Source of the DNA: Dioscorea cayenensis subsp. rotundata | Taxonomy: Eukaryota; Streptophyta; Magnoliopsida; Dioscoreales; Dioscoreaceae | Reading direction: 5' to 3' | NCBI RefSeq assembly: GCF_009730915.1 | Contig: NC_052476.1 | Coordinates: forward strand, 744,001-808,000 | Length of the DNA stretch: 64,000 nt | Shown here: positions 36,060 through 48,235 of the stretch, piece after piece | Layout: every line of letters begins with the position of its first letter | Position numbering within the stretch: position 1 is the stretch's first letter | The notes under the pieces: model-generated | The model's input: only the letters and a program-made list of their open reading frames with translations | What the model was told of the DNA's origin: nothing | Databases searched by the model: none | Made by a program: the position numbers and the translations under genes

Positions 36060-36886
36060 ATGGCACGTCTTGCTCATCTCCTTCTCATCATCATCATCAC
36101 TCTCTTCACCGTTTCATGCGTTTCTTCTTCTTCTTCTTCAAACCCTATTAAGACAACCAAGGACTTCATCCTTGCCACTCTTGGCCACACTGATGACTCC
36201 CTTAATTTTGCTGAATTTGCTGAAAAGTGTGTATATATATATTTATAAGCTTTAGATATACTCCCTCCGTTTTTTTTTATCTCTCGTGAATAATCGAATC
36301 TCACATAACAAGAAAGTTGGTTATTTCACATAATTTAATAAAACTTACTTATCTTTTCAAAATTACCCCTAATTTATATTTTCACATTTCTCTCATATTA
36401 AATTTCAAGAAGAGAATTGAATAGAGTGTCAGGGTAATTTTGAAAAAAAATAATAAATGCTTCTGGATGTTTAAATGACAGAAAAGAAAGGAGAGAGTAT
36501 AATGAATTGATGTTTGTTATATATAGTTGTAATTATTTTTATTTTTACTATTATTATTATTTCCTATGATAGGTATGGAAAGAAGTATGAATCAGTGGAG
36601 GAGATAAAGAAAAGGTTTGCTGTGTTCAAGGATCATCTCAAAGAAATCAAGTCCCATAATGAGAAGGGACTAAGTTTCACAATTGGAATCAATCGTAATT
36701 AAGATTCATCATTCTTTGTATATATTTTTATTTTTTAAATATAGGTATGAATGTATATTTTTATTTTTGTTTTCAGAATTTTCGGATATGACCTGGGAGG
36801 AATTCAAAGCAAAAATGCTCTTCAACTTATTAGATGAATCTGAAATTAGGAATGTTCATCTCCGAAGGAAACGACAAACTCACTGA
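36060..36886 (+). CDS. I29 propeptide-only gene, copy 2 (no protease domain)
   Basis: Three exons, 36060-36226, 36573-36694 and 36777-36886, in phase, 132 residues. Signal peptide MARLAHLLLIIIITLFTVSC, then SSSSNPIKTTK, which is close to the NPIR vacuolar-sorting signal of aleurain. The I29 core is intact (NFAEFAEKYGKKYES, VEEIKKRFAVFKDHL, FSDMTWEEFKAKM). A short basic tail ends RRKRQTH-stop. The terminal QTH-stop and following bases are shared with copy 1, so the truncation came before the duplication. Exons 1-2 are about as similar to copy 1 as recent tandem duplicates would be. Intron 1 carries a Stowaway MITE absent from copy 1. No catalytic exon follows. Same two interpretations as for copy 1; two clean frames favour use or recency. 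Confidence 0.7.
36261..36497. mobile_element. Stowaway-type MITE in intron 1
   Basis: A 237-base element beginning ctccctccgttttttttta and ending ggagagag, with TA on both sides (36259-36260 and 36498-36499). The paralogous intron at about 34518-34535 reads tttagatatataatgaattg without the element, a natural empty site. CTCCCTCCG is the canonical Stowaway (Tc1/mariner) terminus. Confidence 0.9.
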
Positions 36887-37899
36887 TTAATGCACCAACT
36901 CCTCAAACTCCAAATTAAAGGCTCTTCTTTTTTCTTTTTTTTTTCTTTTTCTTTTCTTTTCTTGTAGGAAGATGTCACTTGAAGAAAATTAGGATTTCTG
37001 ACTTTTGTGCTTTATCTTTGAAATAAGTTTTTTTATACATATTTAAATAAAATAAAATCATCTTTCTTCTCAATAGTGTGGTTTGATTTGAGATAATCAT
37101 TAAAAAGATTAAAATTAAATATATTGAGAAACAGATAAATTCTTTTGGAATGTTTCAGGATAAGAATAAAATTAAAACTAAAGAAGATAAAAAGATAAAT
37201 AAAGAAAATAAAAAGAGACGATAAAGGATAAAAAAAAACGGAAAGGAATAAGAAGATAAATGAATAAAAAAAAATCCCGGGAGCGTAAATAATGGGTGGG
37301 TAATAGTTAAAAAAAATTGATGCAAAGGGACAAAACGGAAAAAAAAAATTTTTAAAAAAATTTATAATAGACGACATCAATGCATGAATAATACAGTGGA
37401 TAGTTTTGTGCGAAGGTTGAATATGACTCTTTCCACAATGATTTCACTGTAGACTATTTGAATTATTTAGGGCCATAGGATCGGGGTTTATTACCAATTG
37501 CTTTTACTGCTAGACTAAATATCTATCTGTGAAAAAAAGATATTAACTGTTATTGTTTTAAATTTTTTTTTTTTTTTAAATATGGGCAAGCAAAGTATTA
37601 GAATGTTCACTCGCATGGAGTATCTCAAGTTTTTTAACACATTTGCTTAAGCTCAAGTTTGAATCTGTATCTTTTCATGATATAAATACTCTAAATAAGT
37701 ACTCAGTGCTAATTGATGAGAGGTTGTTAGCAATTTATAATATCTTTAGGGAGCTGATCATGGAAGAACCCTTTGCAATTTAATTATCTATTCATCACCT
37801 TTCCCCTCTCACCAATTTGTGTGCTCATAAGGCCTCACCATAGCTTTAGCCATACATAAATATCCCTTATATTAACTCAAATGCTCTATTATTATAATT
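36887..37899. other. Intergenic
   Basis: Starts with a pyrimidine run (about 36920-36964) and continues AT-rich and purine-rich (37150-37370). No gene recognised. Confidence 0.5.
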
Positions 37900-38640
37900 A
37901 TATATGTTGCAATTAATGCAAATATCTTGAAGTGATTTATAAGTTGAAGTTTGTGAGTTCATGTCTTTCCTTGTTCCTCATCATTCAAATGCAAGATTCT
38001 TATTATTAATAATAGTTCTAGTTTTATTTTAAAATTCCATTACACCTTTTAATTATTAATAGTTTTTGAAGAATTTTCTTGCATGCAACAAACAAATATC
38101 ATTTTTATCTGTTATAAACACATATTCCTTTTTATCTGTCATTTTTTAATATCAAAAAATATTTATTATTTTTTTCCCAAAACTCCCTAATACTTTATTC
38201 AATTCTCTTCTTGAAATTAAATATGAGAGAGAACAAAAATTTATAAAAAATTAGTTATCTTTCCAAACTACCTTTAATTTATATCTTCACATTGCTCTCT
38301 CATATGTAATTCCAAGAAGAGAATTGAATAGAGTGTTAAAAGTAATTTTGGTAAAAAATAATAAATGCTTTTTGATGTTAGAAAAAATGACAGATAAAAA
38401 GGAACATGGATTTGTGACCGATAAAAAGTAACGGAGGGAGTATAAATTAGATGTAATTTTAGAAAGATAACAAATTTTTTGTAAAAATTTGTGAAATAAC
38501 TTGTGAGATTCGGTTGATCACGACAGATAAAAAAGAATGGAGGGAGTAAATAAATAAATAGGTTTCTCGTTAGAAAATTTAATTTCAGTTAATAAAACTG
38601 ATTTATTATTAATTTATTTATTCATTAAACTATTGAACAT
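37900..38640. repeat. Duplicated protease 3' flank, split by MITEs
   Basis: Segments 37900-38100 and 38570-38640 align with 29281-29600 and 29630-29720, the 3' flank of the complete aleurain-like gene ('gctctattattat', 'gcaaatatctt.aagtg', 'gaa.gattttcttg.atg', 'ttaataaaactgatttatta'). Stowaway-type elements at 38124-38546 separate the two halves. This marks the end of a lost protease copy. Confidence 0.75.
38124..38546. mobile_element. One complete and one half Stowaway-like MITE
   Basis: The first (about 38124-38404) has inverted ends 'ttcctttttatctgtcattt' and its reverse, and shares 'aagaagagaattgaatagag' and 'aataataaatgctt' with the element at 36261-36497. The second part (about 38442-38546) matches one terminal half of the 36261 element in reverse and ends ggagggag before TA. 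A further ggagggag at 38433-38440 suggests nested insertions. Confidence 0.75.
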
Positions 38641-40142
38641 TCAGATACGGAAGTCGCTTAGTCACGTGCCGTTAGCGCCAGGGCATGCATTTCCCCACGA
38701 GTTGACTCGTGTGCGTTGCTATTCCGGCACGTGCCTTTTGGCGCTTACTTTAGCAATTATGGACGGTGTAGATGATGACACTCATTGTAAAAAGACATAA
38801 ACACCCCTCCAGCAACTAATCAGTCTAATCTAGATTTTTTTTCTTTATTTAATTAAAATTTCATTAAACTTCAAATCAAGTTATCTAAGGACGTAAGTCA
38901 ACGATTTCTAGAATGATTAGAGTACAAGTTAAGGATAATATAATTTATTCCAATTAATTAATCATAAATTTAATACATTTTCAAGAGTGGCGTGTCCTCT
39001 TGTGTAAATATAACTTTTGGTTGGAAATTTTTTAATTTTTGACATCAGATTAAATATATCATATATTAAATTTTCTTCATTTAAAATTTTATACTTTATC
39101 AATATTTCATTAATTCATCTCATATTATCCCTTTGTTTTGCAAGTAATATATTTCTTTATCTTGTTACATTAATTTCTAAATTGCAATTATTCTAAATGT
39201 ATGGAGTAGCAATCTTATAAATATATAGCTTACCAAAAAAAATATATATTTAAACTAACAAAAAAAATATAGTTTTATAAGATCAAGCGCATTTCCAAAT
39301 ATGAGGGTTAGCGCGCTCGTGAACCCTTCTCCCAGATGATCGTATTTTCTGAGATCTGTTTCTTTTACAGTGATAGTTGTTTTCCTGCCACCCCTTTTTA
39401 TTAGTAGTTGGGTCCCCTTTTTTTTATTTTTTTAATGTTATCTTTTTATCTCTAGTAATTTGTGTTTTTTGGGCAATTTTTTTTATTAAAATTAAATTCG
39501 TGGTTTATTTACTTTCGTTGTTAAGTTGAATAAATTGAGCCCTCACAAACCGGTTAACTATAAACAATCTGAATAGTAAAAAAAAATGAGGTTGTTGCCT
39601 TGTTGGTTGTAATTTGGACATTGAGATATGATTATTTGGCCAAAAATACAAGTAATTAATAATTGGCAATCATAGTATAGAAGGCTAGTTTGGTAATTTA
39701 GCTAGTCTTATGTCTAGCCAATGACAATGAGGCTTCGGATTCTTCTCCTCATGTACAAGAAACAATCTTTGAAAAGTGAGAGTTTTAGAAGGAAAAGCCT
39801 CATTTTTCTCGAGGTTCAATCTCAGTTTCAGCGAATTCCGGTTCTTGCCACGCAATTTCTCTTCCAAATTAGGGCTCACAATCACTATCTTGGAATCCTA
39901 ATTCGTCTTCATTCCTTCCCCTTTTTCTTCAAAAGCCCCAAATTTTGAGCCCTCTCAGACAATCCAGCCCCAGAAATTTAGGGTTTTTTGTCTTTCAATT
40001 TGTTTTTGTATATAAATTCTTCACAAATTCATTTTTTAGGGTTTCAATTCTCCTAGATTCGTTGTTGGAGCTTGAAATTTCACCAATTTCTTTGTAAATT
40101 AGGGCGTAAAACTCTATAAAAATTCCAACTTTGATTCTGACG
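38641..40142. other. Intergenic and RSH 5' region
   Basis: 38650-38760 is a GC-richer island with two gtgcc-type G-box sites ('cacgtgccgttagcgcc' and 'ggcacgtgccttttggcgc') that form a loose inverted repeat. The rest is AT-rich; about 39720-40142 is probably promoter and 5' UTR of the RSH gene. No gene seen. Confidence 0.45.
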
Positions 40143-42881
40143 ATGTCGGTGCCGGCAATCGCGCTCTACGCTAGTCCGCCAAGCCACCACCCGTGCCAGC
40201 TCGCTTCTGCGTCCTCCCATGGCTCGCCGGAGCATGACTTCAACCCCCGGCCATGTCCACCGTCCTCTTGCCCTAAGCCGATCGCCATGGGTGGCCTCTC
40301 CTGCCTCTTCTCCTCTTCCACTGCCCGCCACACTGCCGACGAGCTTAGCTCCATCTGGCACGACCGCTCCGATGATCTCTCCAGCCCCTTCTCCTTCAAG
40401 TCCCGTGACGCCAGCCCTGTCTCGGTGTTCCGCGGCCCTGTTTCCTCCAGCCGGAGTCCACCATCGTTTCGGATCCCTAAGGATTGGATTGGATGTGATT
40501 TGAGGACGGGAAGAGACAGGCTTTTCCGGGGGTTCGTGAGGAATGCTTTGGGATCTTGTTTGGACTATGATTCTCCGAGCTTTCCCATGCCTGGAAGCAG
40601 GGGGCTTGATTCAGAAGAGCTTGCTTTTGATTTGGAGGATGGTTTGGATGTTATGGCGCCAGCCTGTGAGCCCTACGCCAGAGAATTGCTTGCCGGAGCA
40701 CAAGAAAGGCATAAGATTTTCTATGAGGAGCTTGTTGTGAAGGCGTTCTATGAGGCTGAGAAGGCTCATAGAGGGCAGGTGATTAATCTTGACTTTTGGA
40801 GAAGAAAATAAGAAATAAAAACTTGATCTTTGTCATGCTCAGCTGTTCAATTTTAGAAGTTTGTTTTTCAGGATTTGGATGAAGGCTTGTTTTTGTTATA
40901 CTTTTCAGGTGAGGGCGAGTGGTGGTCCATATTTGCAGCATTGTGTGGAAACAGCAGTGTTGTTGGCGAAGATTGGTGCTAATGCCACTGTTGTTGCTGC
41001 CGGGCTTTTACATGACACATTTGATGATTCTTTTATGGATTATGATTATATTTTTCGGTCTTTTGGAGCTGCAGTTGCTGATCTTGTTGAAGGGGTAACA
41101 GATCTCTTTCTTATCTTTCTTCTTGTGTGTTGAATATATATTGACAATTTCTCTAAATGTCTCTCTTCTTTACCATTTATGCATCATTCATCCCTCTGTT
41201 TACATACACATCAATGTTAAGTGTGTGTAGTATATAATGGTCTCCCTCAGCTGTAGTAAGAGATTCTAATGTAGTAGGAATGGTGAATATTTTTATTGCT
41301 TAGCAGACAGTTCGGAAGATAAACTCATATTTTGTGTTTTATGCAGGTCTCAAAGCTTAGTCAATTGAGCAAGCTTGCTCGTGACAACAATACTGCTAGT
41401 AAGACTGTTGAGGCTGATCGGTTGCACACGATGTTTCTAGCCATGACAGATGCTAGAGCTGTTCTTATCAAGTTAGCAGACAGACTACACAACATGATGA
41501 CCCTTGATGCTCTGCCCATGGATAAGCAACTGAGATTTGCTAAAGAAACTTTGGAAATCTTCGCTCCATTGGCCAATAGGTTGGGGATCTCGAGTTGGAA
41601 AGAGCAACTAGAGAGTTTGTGCTTCAAACATCTTTATCCCGGCCAGCACAAAGAGCTGACTTCTAAACTCATTAGTTCATTTGATGAAGCCATGATAGCT
41701 TCTGTTATTGAGAAACTAGAGGAGGTTCTCAAAGCCGAAGGTGTTTCTTACCATGTTCTTTCAGGAAGGCACAAGAGCTTGTACAGCATTTACTCGAAGA
41801 TGCTCAAGTATTTTCACTCTCTTTTACTCACTTTTCTTAATAAAAATGATAAGATGTGATGCATGTTGGACGAAATTAATAATATCTTGATGCTCAATTT
41901 CAGGAAGCAGCTAACTATGGATGAGATCCATGACATTCATGGGTTGCGGGTGATAGTTGATAAAGAAGAAGATTGCTACACTGCACTTAACATTGTCCAT
42001 AATTTATGGCCCAAAATTATTGGAAGGTTTAAAGATTACATTTCTTGTCCCAAATTCAATGGGTATGTCTTTGAAGATCGTTGTTTCTTTATGATCAAGT
42101 TCAGCTTTATTTACATAACATTTACATTTGCCTTCTCTTTCAGTTATCGATCATTGCATACTGTTGTTATGGGGGAAGACATGCTTCCTCTGGAGGTGCA
42201 GATCCGAACCAAAGAGATGCATCTTCAGGCTGAATATGGATTCGCCGCACATTGGAGATACAAGGAAGGTGACTCCATGCACTCATCCTTTGTGCTTCAA
42301 ATGGTTGAATGGGCGAGATGGGTCCTGACTTGGCAGTGTGAGATAATGAACACTGATGGCTGCTCGTCTCTTGGCGAATCAGAGCTGGTTAAGCCACCAT
42401 GTCCATTCCCTAGTCATTCTGAAGACTGCCCTTATTCATACACACAACAATGTGACCATGATGGACCTATATTTATCATAATGCTTGAAAATGAAAAGGT
42501 AGACATCTTTGTGTTTTCGAACTTTAGTTTTATTGAATTCTTCTCATACAGAGAGATAAATGTATAATGATGCATTTGCATGGAAATTTCAGATGTCTGT
42601 GCAGGAGTTACCACCGAATTCAACGGTAAATGATCTCTTGGAGAGGGCAAGTCGACGGAGTTCAAGATGGGCACTTTATAATTTACCGGTGAAGGAAGAG
42701 TTACGACCAAAGCTGAATCACGAACCGATTTGTAACCCGAAACAGAAGCTTTAGGATGGGTGATGTGGTTGAGCTGACACCGGCGATACCTGATAAATCT
42801 CTAACTGAGTATCGCGAAGAAATCAAGCGTATGTATGATCTTGGGCTTGCTGTTCCAACCCAAGGAAGATGGAGAAGCTGA
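40143..42881 (+). CDS. RSH: RelA/SpoT homologue, RSH2/RSH3 type, one +1 frameshift
   Basis: Plastid (p)ppGpp synthetase/hydrolase. Six exons: 40143-40778, 40909-41094, 41347-41807, 41904-42062, 42144-42498 and 42593-42881; in phase, about 694 residues once one extra base is discounted. The Ser/Pro-rich N-terminus looks like a transit peptide. HD domain: [30 protein letters not shown] and [10 protein letters not shown]. Synthetase domain: [28 protein letters not shown] and [17 protein letters not shown]. The C-terminal TGS-like region has [16 protein letters not shown] and [20 protein letters not shown]. The frame breaks at 42750-42752 (TTT): as printed a TAG appears at 42752-42754, but the last ~43 conserved residues continue one base off. 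Both hydrolase and synthetase motifs look complete. Controls plastid transcription, translation and stress metabolism by alarmone level. Confidence 0.93.
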
Positions 42882-43344
42882 TACTGTCTGTCTACTGGAT
42901 ATGTTTACATGCTATGTAAACTGATCATTTGATTTGTTGTATATATGATTTCAAAAACTGTACATAACTCCTCATAGTTTGAAATGTAGACATACCTGAT
43001 TCATTAAACTTGGTGTCTTTGTGTTTCAATGTTGTTCCTTAGCAATATTTAGATTTTTCTAATGAAATTATTGACATTAAGTCTTTATTAGAAAAGTTAA
43101 CAATATTATGAAACACAAGCTGTGAAAATTGATGGACCCAGTGGAAACTTTACATAGGTTCATGTGAATGATCAAAAAGTTTTTTTTTTTTTTAATAAAG
43201 TGTTAGTTTTTTTTTTAAAAAGTATGATAAGCACCTGACTCTATAACGAAAGATTTATTTTGGTGCTGTTGAGAAAAAATTTAAATCTTAGTTTACACAT
43301 ATTGAAATATTAATTTTATATCCATATGCACATTTCAAATGAGA

Positions 43345-43375
<31 letters not shown>

Positions 43376-43626
43376 TTATTTATTCTACAAAGTCCACAAG
43401 TTCAATTTCTATTGATCACACTATTTCTTTTTTCCAAATCTAGTCCTCATGTTAAAAAGAGAGTGATAAGTTGTTCTCAATGATTGCCTAGATAACTCAA
43501 GCTTTAGTTGAGGTTTTAAATTCAACAAATAAATAAACTAATATTAAACATAATAATTCCCAGTGTGTAATAAAGTTCTAACTAATCTCGGTTACATATA
43601 CATATGCTTGTCGCCTTTCTCACAAA

Positions 43627-43669
<43 letters not shown>

Positions 43670-43888
43670 TTGAAATTACAAATCTGGATTATCATACATA
43701 TTTTTATAATTTTTTTTTTATAAATAGTAAGTTAAAAAGCTATTAGTAATTTATTTCAGAAAGTTAAATTTTAATAGGGCCTTTATTAAATTTTACTGAA
43801 TGAGGAGAGATGGACTAAATTCTAATTGGTTCTTTTTGGAGGACTTGAACTTAACTTTCAAAATATACTCCCCAATTCAATGGTTTAG
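42882..43888. other. Intergenic
   Basis: RSH 3' flank, then AT-rich sequence with long (TA)n tracts near 43350-43374 and 43630-43669. No gene. Confidence 0.55.
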
Positions 43889-43896
43889 AAACCCTA
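43889..43896 (+). promoter_or_regulatory. Telo-box upstream of ESF1
   Basis: AAACCCTA about 245 bases before the ESF1 ATG, followed by GC-rich probable 5' UTR. Telo-boxes are typical of ribosome-biogenesis genes, which fits the product. Confidence 0.6.
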
Positions 43897-44139
43897 GACG
43901 TCACCGCGCGCTTGCTGCCTTCGCGAGTGCTGTCTTCCTGCTCATCGTCTCCGGCGGCCCTCTCCAGTCTCACCGTCGCCGTCTCTCGTCACCTTTCTCT
44001 CGGCGCTCTTTGCCTTTCTGATCACGAGCCACCTCCACTGTCTCCGGTCGTACCGAGCTCGAAAACCTCCCTCAAAAATACGATTTTGTTTGTATTTGTG
44101 AGAGCTTTAGTGCCAATCTCTTTGTCGCTTGAATCCGCC

Positions 44140-47100
44140 ATGAAACCATTCCTAAATCTCGCGAAGAAGCGGAAGAAGAAAGATAAGCCTGAGAAGCAAC
44201 GCCCGGATCGAGAGGACGACTCTCAGAAGCCAACAATGGAGTCCTTAGATCGTTCCCAAGACGCCGTAACGAAAATCCAGAAGAAGAAGAAGAAGAAGCA
44301 GAAGGTGGAGCGAGAACATGGCGAGAAGAAGAAAGAGAGGAAAAATAAGGACGTAATCACGGATGAGAGATTTGCATCTATGCACTACGACCCGAGGTTC
44401 CAGAGGATGCCCAAGAAGGAAGCGAAGGTGGTGGTGGACTCGCGCTTTTCGAGTATGTTCACTGATGAGAATTTCGCGAAGTCTTCCGCGCCAGTGGATA
44501 AGCGGGGCAGGAAGAGGAAAGGCAAGGGTGTTAATCCGTTGCTGCATTACTATCTCCAAGAGGAGGAGCCGAAGGTCAAGGAAGAAGATGAAAGAGAAAG
44601 CAGCGAAGAGGAATTTGAGAAGCCAGAAAGTGTAGATCATGAGAGTTCTTCAACCGGTGAGGATGATGATGACGATGATGAGGTGATTTCCACGTTCCCT
44701 TTCCCAATGAGTTCATATTTGTTGGAAAGTTTGTATTTTTCAGTTTGGTTCTTCAAATTTTGTACAAGTTCATATTTGTGATTTTTTTTTTCTCTGTTGA
44801 ATTCAGTACTCAGTGGATAGTGAAATATGTCGGTATTTAACAGCTAACCTTGAGGGTGCACCACAAATTGAAAATGAAACTCATAGGTTGGCTGTTATGA
44901 ACATGGATTGGGATCATATCAAGGTATGCCATATAATCTTATTTGAAGTTCCTTCTTATTAAATATGGATAGTATTTTTATGAATGATTCTATTTGTGCT
45001 CCTTATATTTCTTTGAGCTAGTATCTTGTGTGTTTATTGTTAGAAAACGTAACTAGCTTTTAAATTTCTGCTGGGCATGAATTGTAAAATTTATAATTTG
45101 TTCTTGTGGTTGGAGTATTTGGCGGTTTTATAGTCTAGGAAGCTTCTTTCGAACACTCACATTCTGATTTCTTTTAGTTAATCGCATGATTTTATGGGTA
45201 CTAAAATTTAGCAGGCTTCTTAAAACACTTGTTTTGTTTAGATGTTGTAGTTCTTCACTTGGAATTTAGAATTTTCTAATCAGTTCTTCTTGTTGTTGAA
45301 GCCCCTGTTAGAATACTCTGTTGTTGGTTTTTTGTCATTTTAAGTAATGTGATGAACTGTTCGATACAAGTTTAACTTTTGTGCTGAGATTCCATATCCT
45401 TTTGTTTTTATAGGCGGTGGATATATATGTTGTGATGAATTCATGTCTACCAAAAGGGGGGGAAATTTTGTCAGTGGCTGTTTATCCATCCGAGTTTGGT
45501 CTCAAGTGCATGGAAATAGAAGCAGTTCATGGACCATCTGCTCTTATCGACTCCAATGAAGGAGAGAGTGATGATGAAGCTGAGATTGACAATGAAAGAT
45601 TGCGTGTTTATGAATTGAATAGGCTAAGGTAATTGGCAGGATGAATTTTGTATTGTTTAATTTTTGTTCAATGTATTGTTTTTGACTTCTCATGTACTGG
45701 TTGATAAACTGAGTACTCTGTATTAGTGTTATTGTTATTGCTTTTCTGATCTGAAGGTGATGATTATCATAGGAAAAATAGTTTTATGGACAAATTCCAT
45801 GTTTAATTCAATCTGTTCATATTTTTTTTGTAGAAAGAGAAAAACCAAATTTTCTTCATGTATTTGATTATCATATGTTTCTAATCCTGTCTGTATTGTT
45901 GTGTGCTCTTTCATTAATTTATCTTCCTTTTCAATTAACTTGATGATAGAAATTGTAGATTATGTAGTTTGACTCCTTGGAGTAATTATCAACAAGCACT
46001 CAATACAGTTGCTAAAGCAATGCTGGTGACTCTGTAACATATTGTGATTAAAACTCTTTGTAAATGATGTCTTATTTGAACTTTCAAATACTTGCCATTA
46101 TGCATAGCTTTATGGAGTACTTAAGAATATAGTTGGTGAGATAATTGGTGGGTGTATGGTTGGAGATTATTAGTAGTTCACCAGCCAAACATCACCATCA
46201 TTATCTTATATATTGGTAGAGCATGGTTATAATGGCTGGTTTGATCTGAATCACAATGATGAAATAATATTCAGAACTTAATTATTACATTAAGATATTT
46301 ATATTTTGGTTTGGAATATATAAATGAATGAGGTGGCATTTAGTTTTGCCTTATTTTATACGTGGATATTTCGTACTTCAATGGTTTCTCCATGTATTGA
46401 TCTTGGCTCTGTTTTCCCTTTTTTAATTATCCTTCAGGTATTACTATGCCGTTGTAGTTTGTGATTCAAGTGCTACTGCAAACCACATATATAAAACACT
46501 CGATGGCACTGAGCTTTTAAAGACATCCAATGTGTTTGATTTGAGGTTCATTCCTGACTCAATGGAGTTCAAGCATCCTCCTCGTGAAATCACCATCGAG
46601 GTACTTGTTCACAGTCTGAATTTTGTTTTTTCAACTATTTACTCTCAGAAGATTATTCACTGATCATTAATCAAGGAAAGAATAGAAAAGGCTTTTATAA
46701 TTGAGAGAGAAATGAAAACACTTGGCAATTCCTTGCAATACTCTCATATCTTCTTTTATGCTTCTTTGTCAAGTGCCCTGTGATTCTTTATTGGTGAGGA
46801 GATCATTTGTGCTCATGTTTGCTCATAAGTTTTTCAATTTTCACCTTGTTTTGTCTTTGCTATGACAGGCACCAACAAGCTATAAGGAGCCAGAATTCCA
46901 TACCCGTGCTTTGCAGCATAGCAAAGTCAAACTTTCTTGGGAGGAAGATGAACCACAACGCACAAAGTTATTGAGAAGAAAGTGCAATCCCAACCAGGTT
47001 TGTGATTATCTTCGACATTTCATGTTTAATTTAGACGTTAAGGTGGTAAATGGTTCTCTATCTAGTTCAGTTTCAGAATAGTTTTGCCCCCGTTCATATC

Positions 47101-48235
47101 CTTATAAGTTTGTCCTTTTGTAAATATAATAAGTTAGACCGATTTTGGTGTTTCACATGGCTTGCCTGACTTGAAATTTTCTGTTTGTGCTGAAGCTGGA
47201 TGAATTCAAAGACTATCTCGCTTCCACTGATGAAGATAGTGATGAGGATGATGAAGAACATGGTGCTGGTGGGAATGGTGAAGCCAAAAGACTATTGGAA
47301 ATAGAGAAATTCCGTGCTCTTTTGCAGTCCAAGTCAGGCAATGGATCAGATTCAGATTCAGATAAAGATGATGGCAAAGACATGGAGATAACCTTCAATA
47401 CAGGTCTGGAGGATCTAAGCAAGCGCATTCTGGAGAAAAGAGACAAGAAGTCTGAGACTGTCTGGGAGACGGTTCTTAGGAAAAGAAAGGAAAAGAAAGC
47501 AGCGAGGAAGAAGAGATCCAAATACTCTTCTGATGATGAAAGCAGTGATTTTGATGCTCAAGAAACTGATGAACAGCCTGATGATTTCTTTATGGAAGAA
47601 GAACTCATGGATGTTGATGCCAATGCCAGTGAGAAACACGTTAAGGTGTCAAAGAAAGGCGGTAAAAATAAGCAAGGAAGGAAAGAACAGACTCCGGAAT
47701 TGGCAAAGGAACGAGAAGCGAGTAAAGCAGAACTTGAGTTACTGTTTGCTGAGGACCAAGGTGCCGATAGTGCTCCGAAGGGCTACAATCTAAAACCTAA
47801 GAAGAAGGTCAAAGGGAAGAAAGGGAAGAAGGAAGAGCTTATTGATGATAAGTTACCTACTATTGATTACAGTGAAGACCCACGTTTCTCAGCTATGTTG
47901 AATAATCCTATGTTTGCGTTGGACCCAACCGATCCTCAATACAAAAGGTATAGCACAACTCATCCGTCGAGAATGAAATTGTTTGTTTTACAGTATTTTA
48001 TGTCCGGTTTTGGCTAATTTCATGTCTTTCTTGATGTCACAGGAGTGCGCCCTATGCACGGCAAAAACTACAGAAACAGAGCAAGGTGGATATGAAGGAC
48101 TCGATTGTTGAAGAAGTTCCTATCCGGAAAGAAGATGAAGTTTCTCTCCCATCTTCGCGGAAAAAAGAGTATGAATTCTCGGCAACAGTTAGATCTCTCA
48201 AGAGAAACATCGGCACCTTTAAGAAACAACGTTAA
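44140..48235 (+). CDS. ESF1: ESF1-like pre-rRNA-processing protein
   Basis: Seven exons: 44140-44682, 44807-44923, 45414-45628, 46438-46600, 46869-46997, 47196-47947 and 48043-48235. All are in phase, giving 703 residues, normal for the family. The N-terminus is Lys-rich (FLNLAKKRKKKDKPEK), then ITDERFASMHYDPRFQRMPK and VDSRFSSMFTDENF. An acidic stretch precedes the ESF1 core (YLTANLEGAPQIENETHRLA, MNMDWDHIKAVDIYVVMNS, VYELNRLRYYYAVVVCDS, LRFIPDSMEFKHPPR). Then come acidic/Lys-rich tracts and the C-terminal NUC153 segment (DPRFSAMLNNPMFALDPTDP). It is a nucleolar protein for 18S rRNA maturation in the small-subunit processome. I chose the ATG at 44140 because the reading upstream lacks family resemblance; an internal Met (MESLDRS) is an alternative. 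No frame break was found. Confidence 0.93.

Noticed and set aside
36074-36304. Reverse-strand open frame over the 36060 exon
   Set aside because: Antisense shadow of signal-peptide and propeptide coding sequence.
37033-37380. Phe/Ile-rich open frame on the minus strand
   Set aside because: Low-complexity A-rich DNA read in reverse.
43912-44139. Upstream in-frame extension of ESF1
   Set aside because: Ser/Leu-rich translation with no family resemblance and a 5' UTR-like composition; ATG 44140 is preferred.
44245-44640. Reverse-strand open frame across the ESF1 first exon
   Set aside because: Shadow of Lys-rich coding sequence on the other strand.
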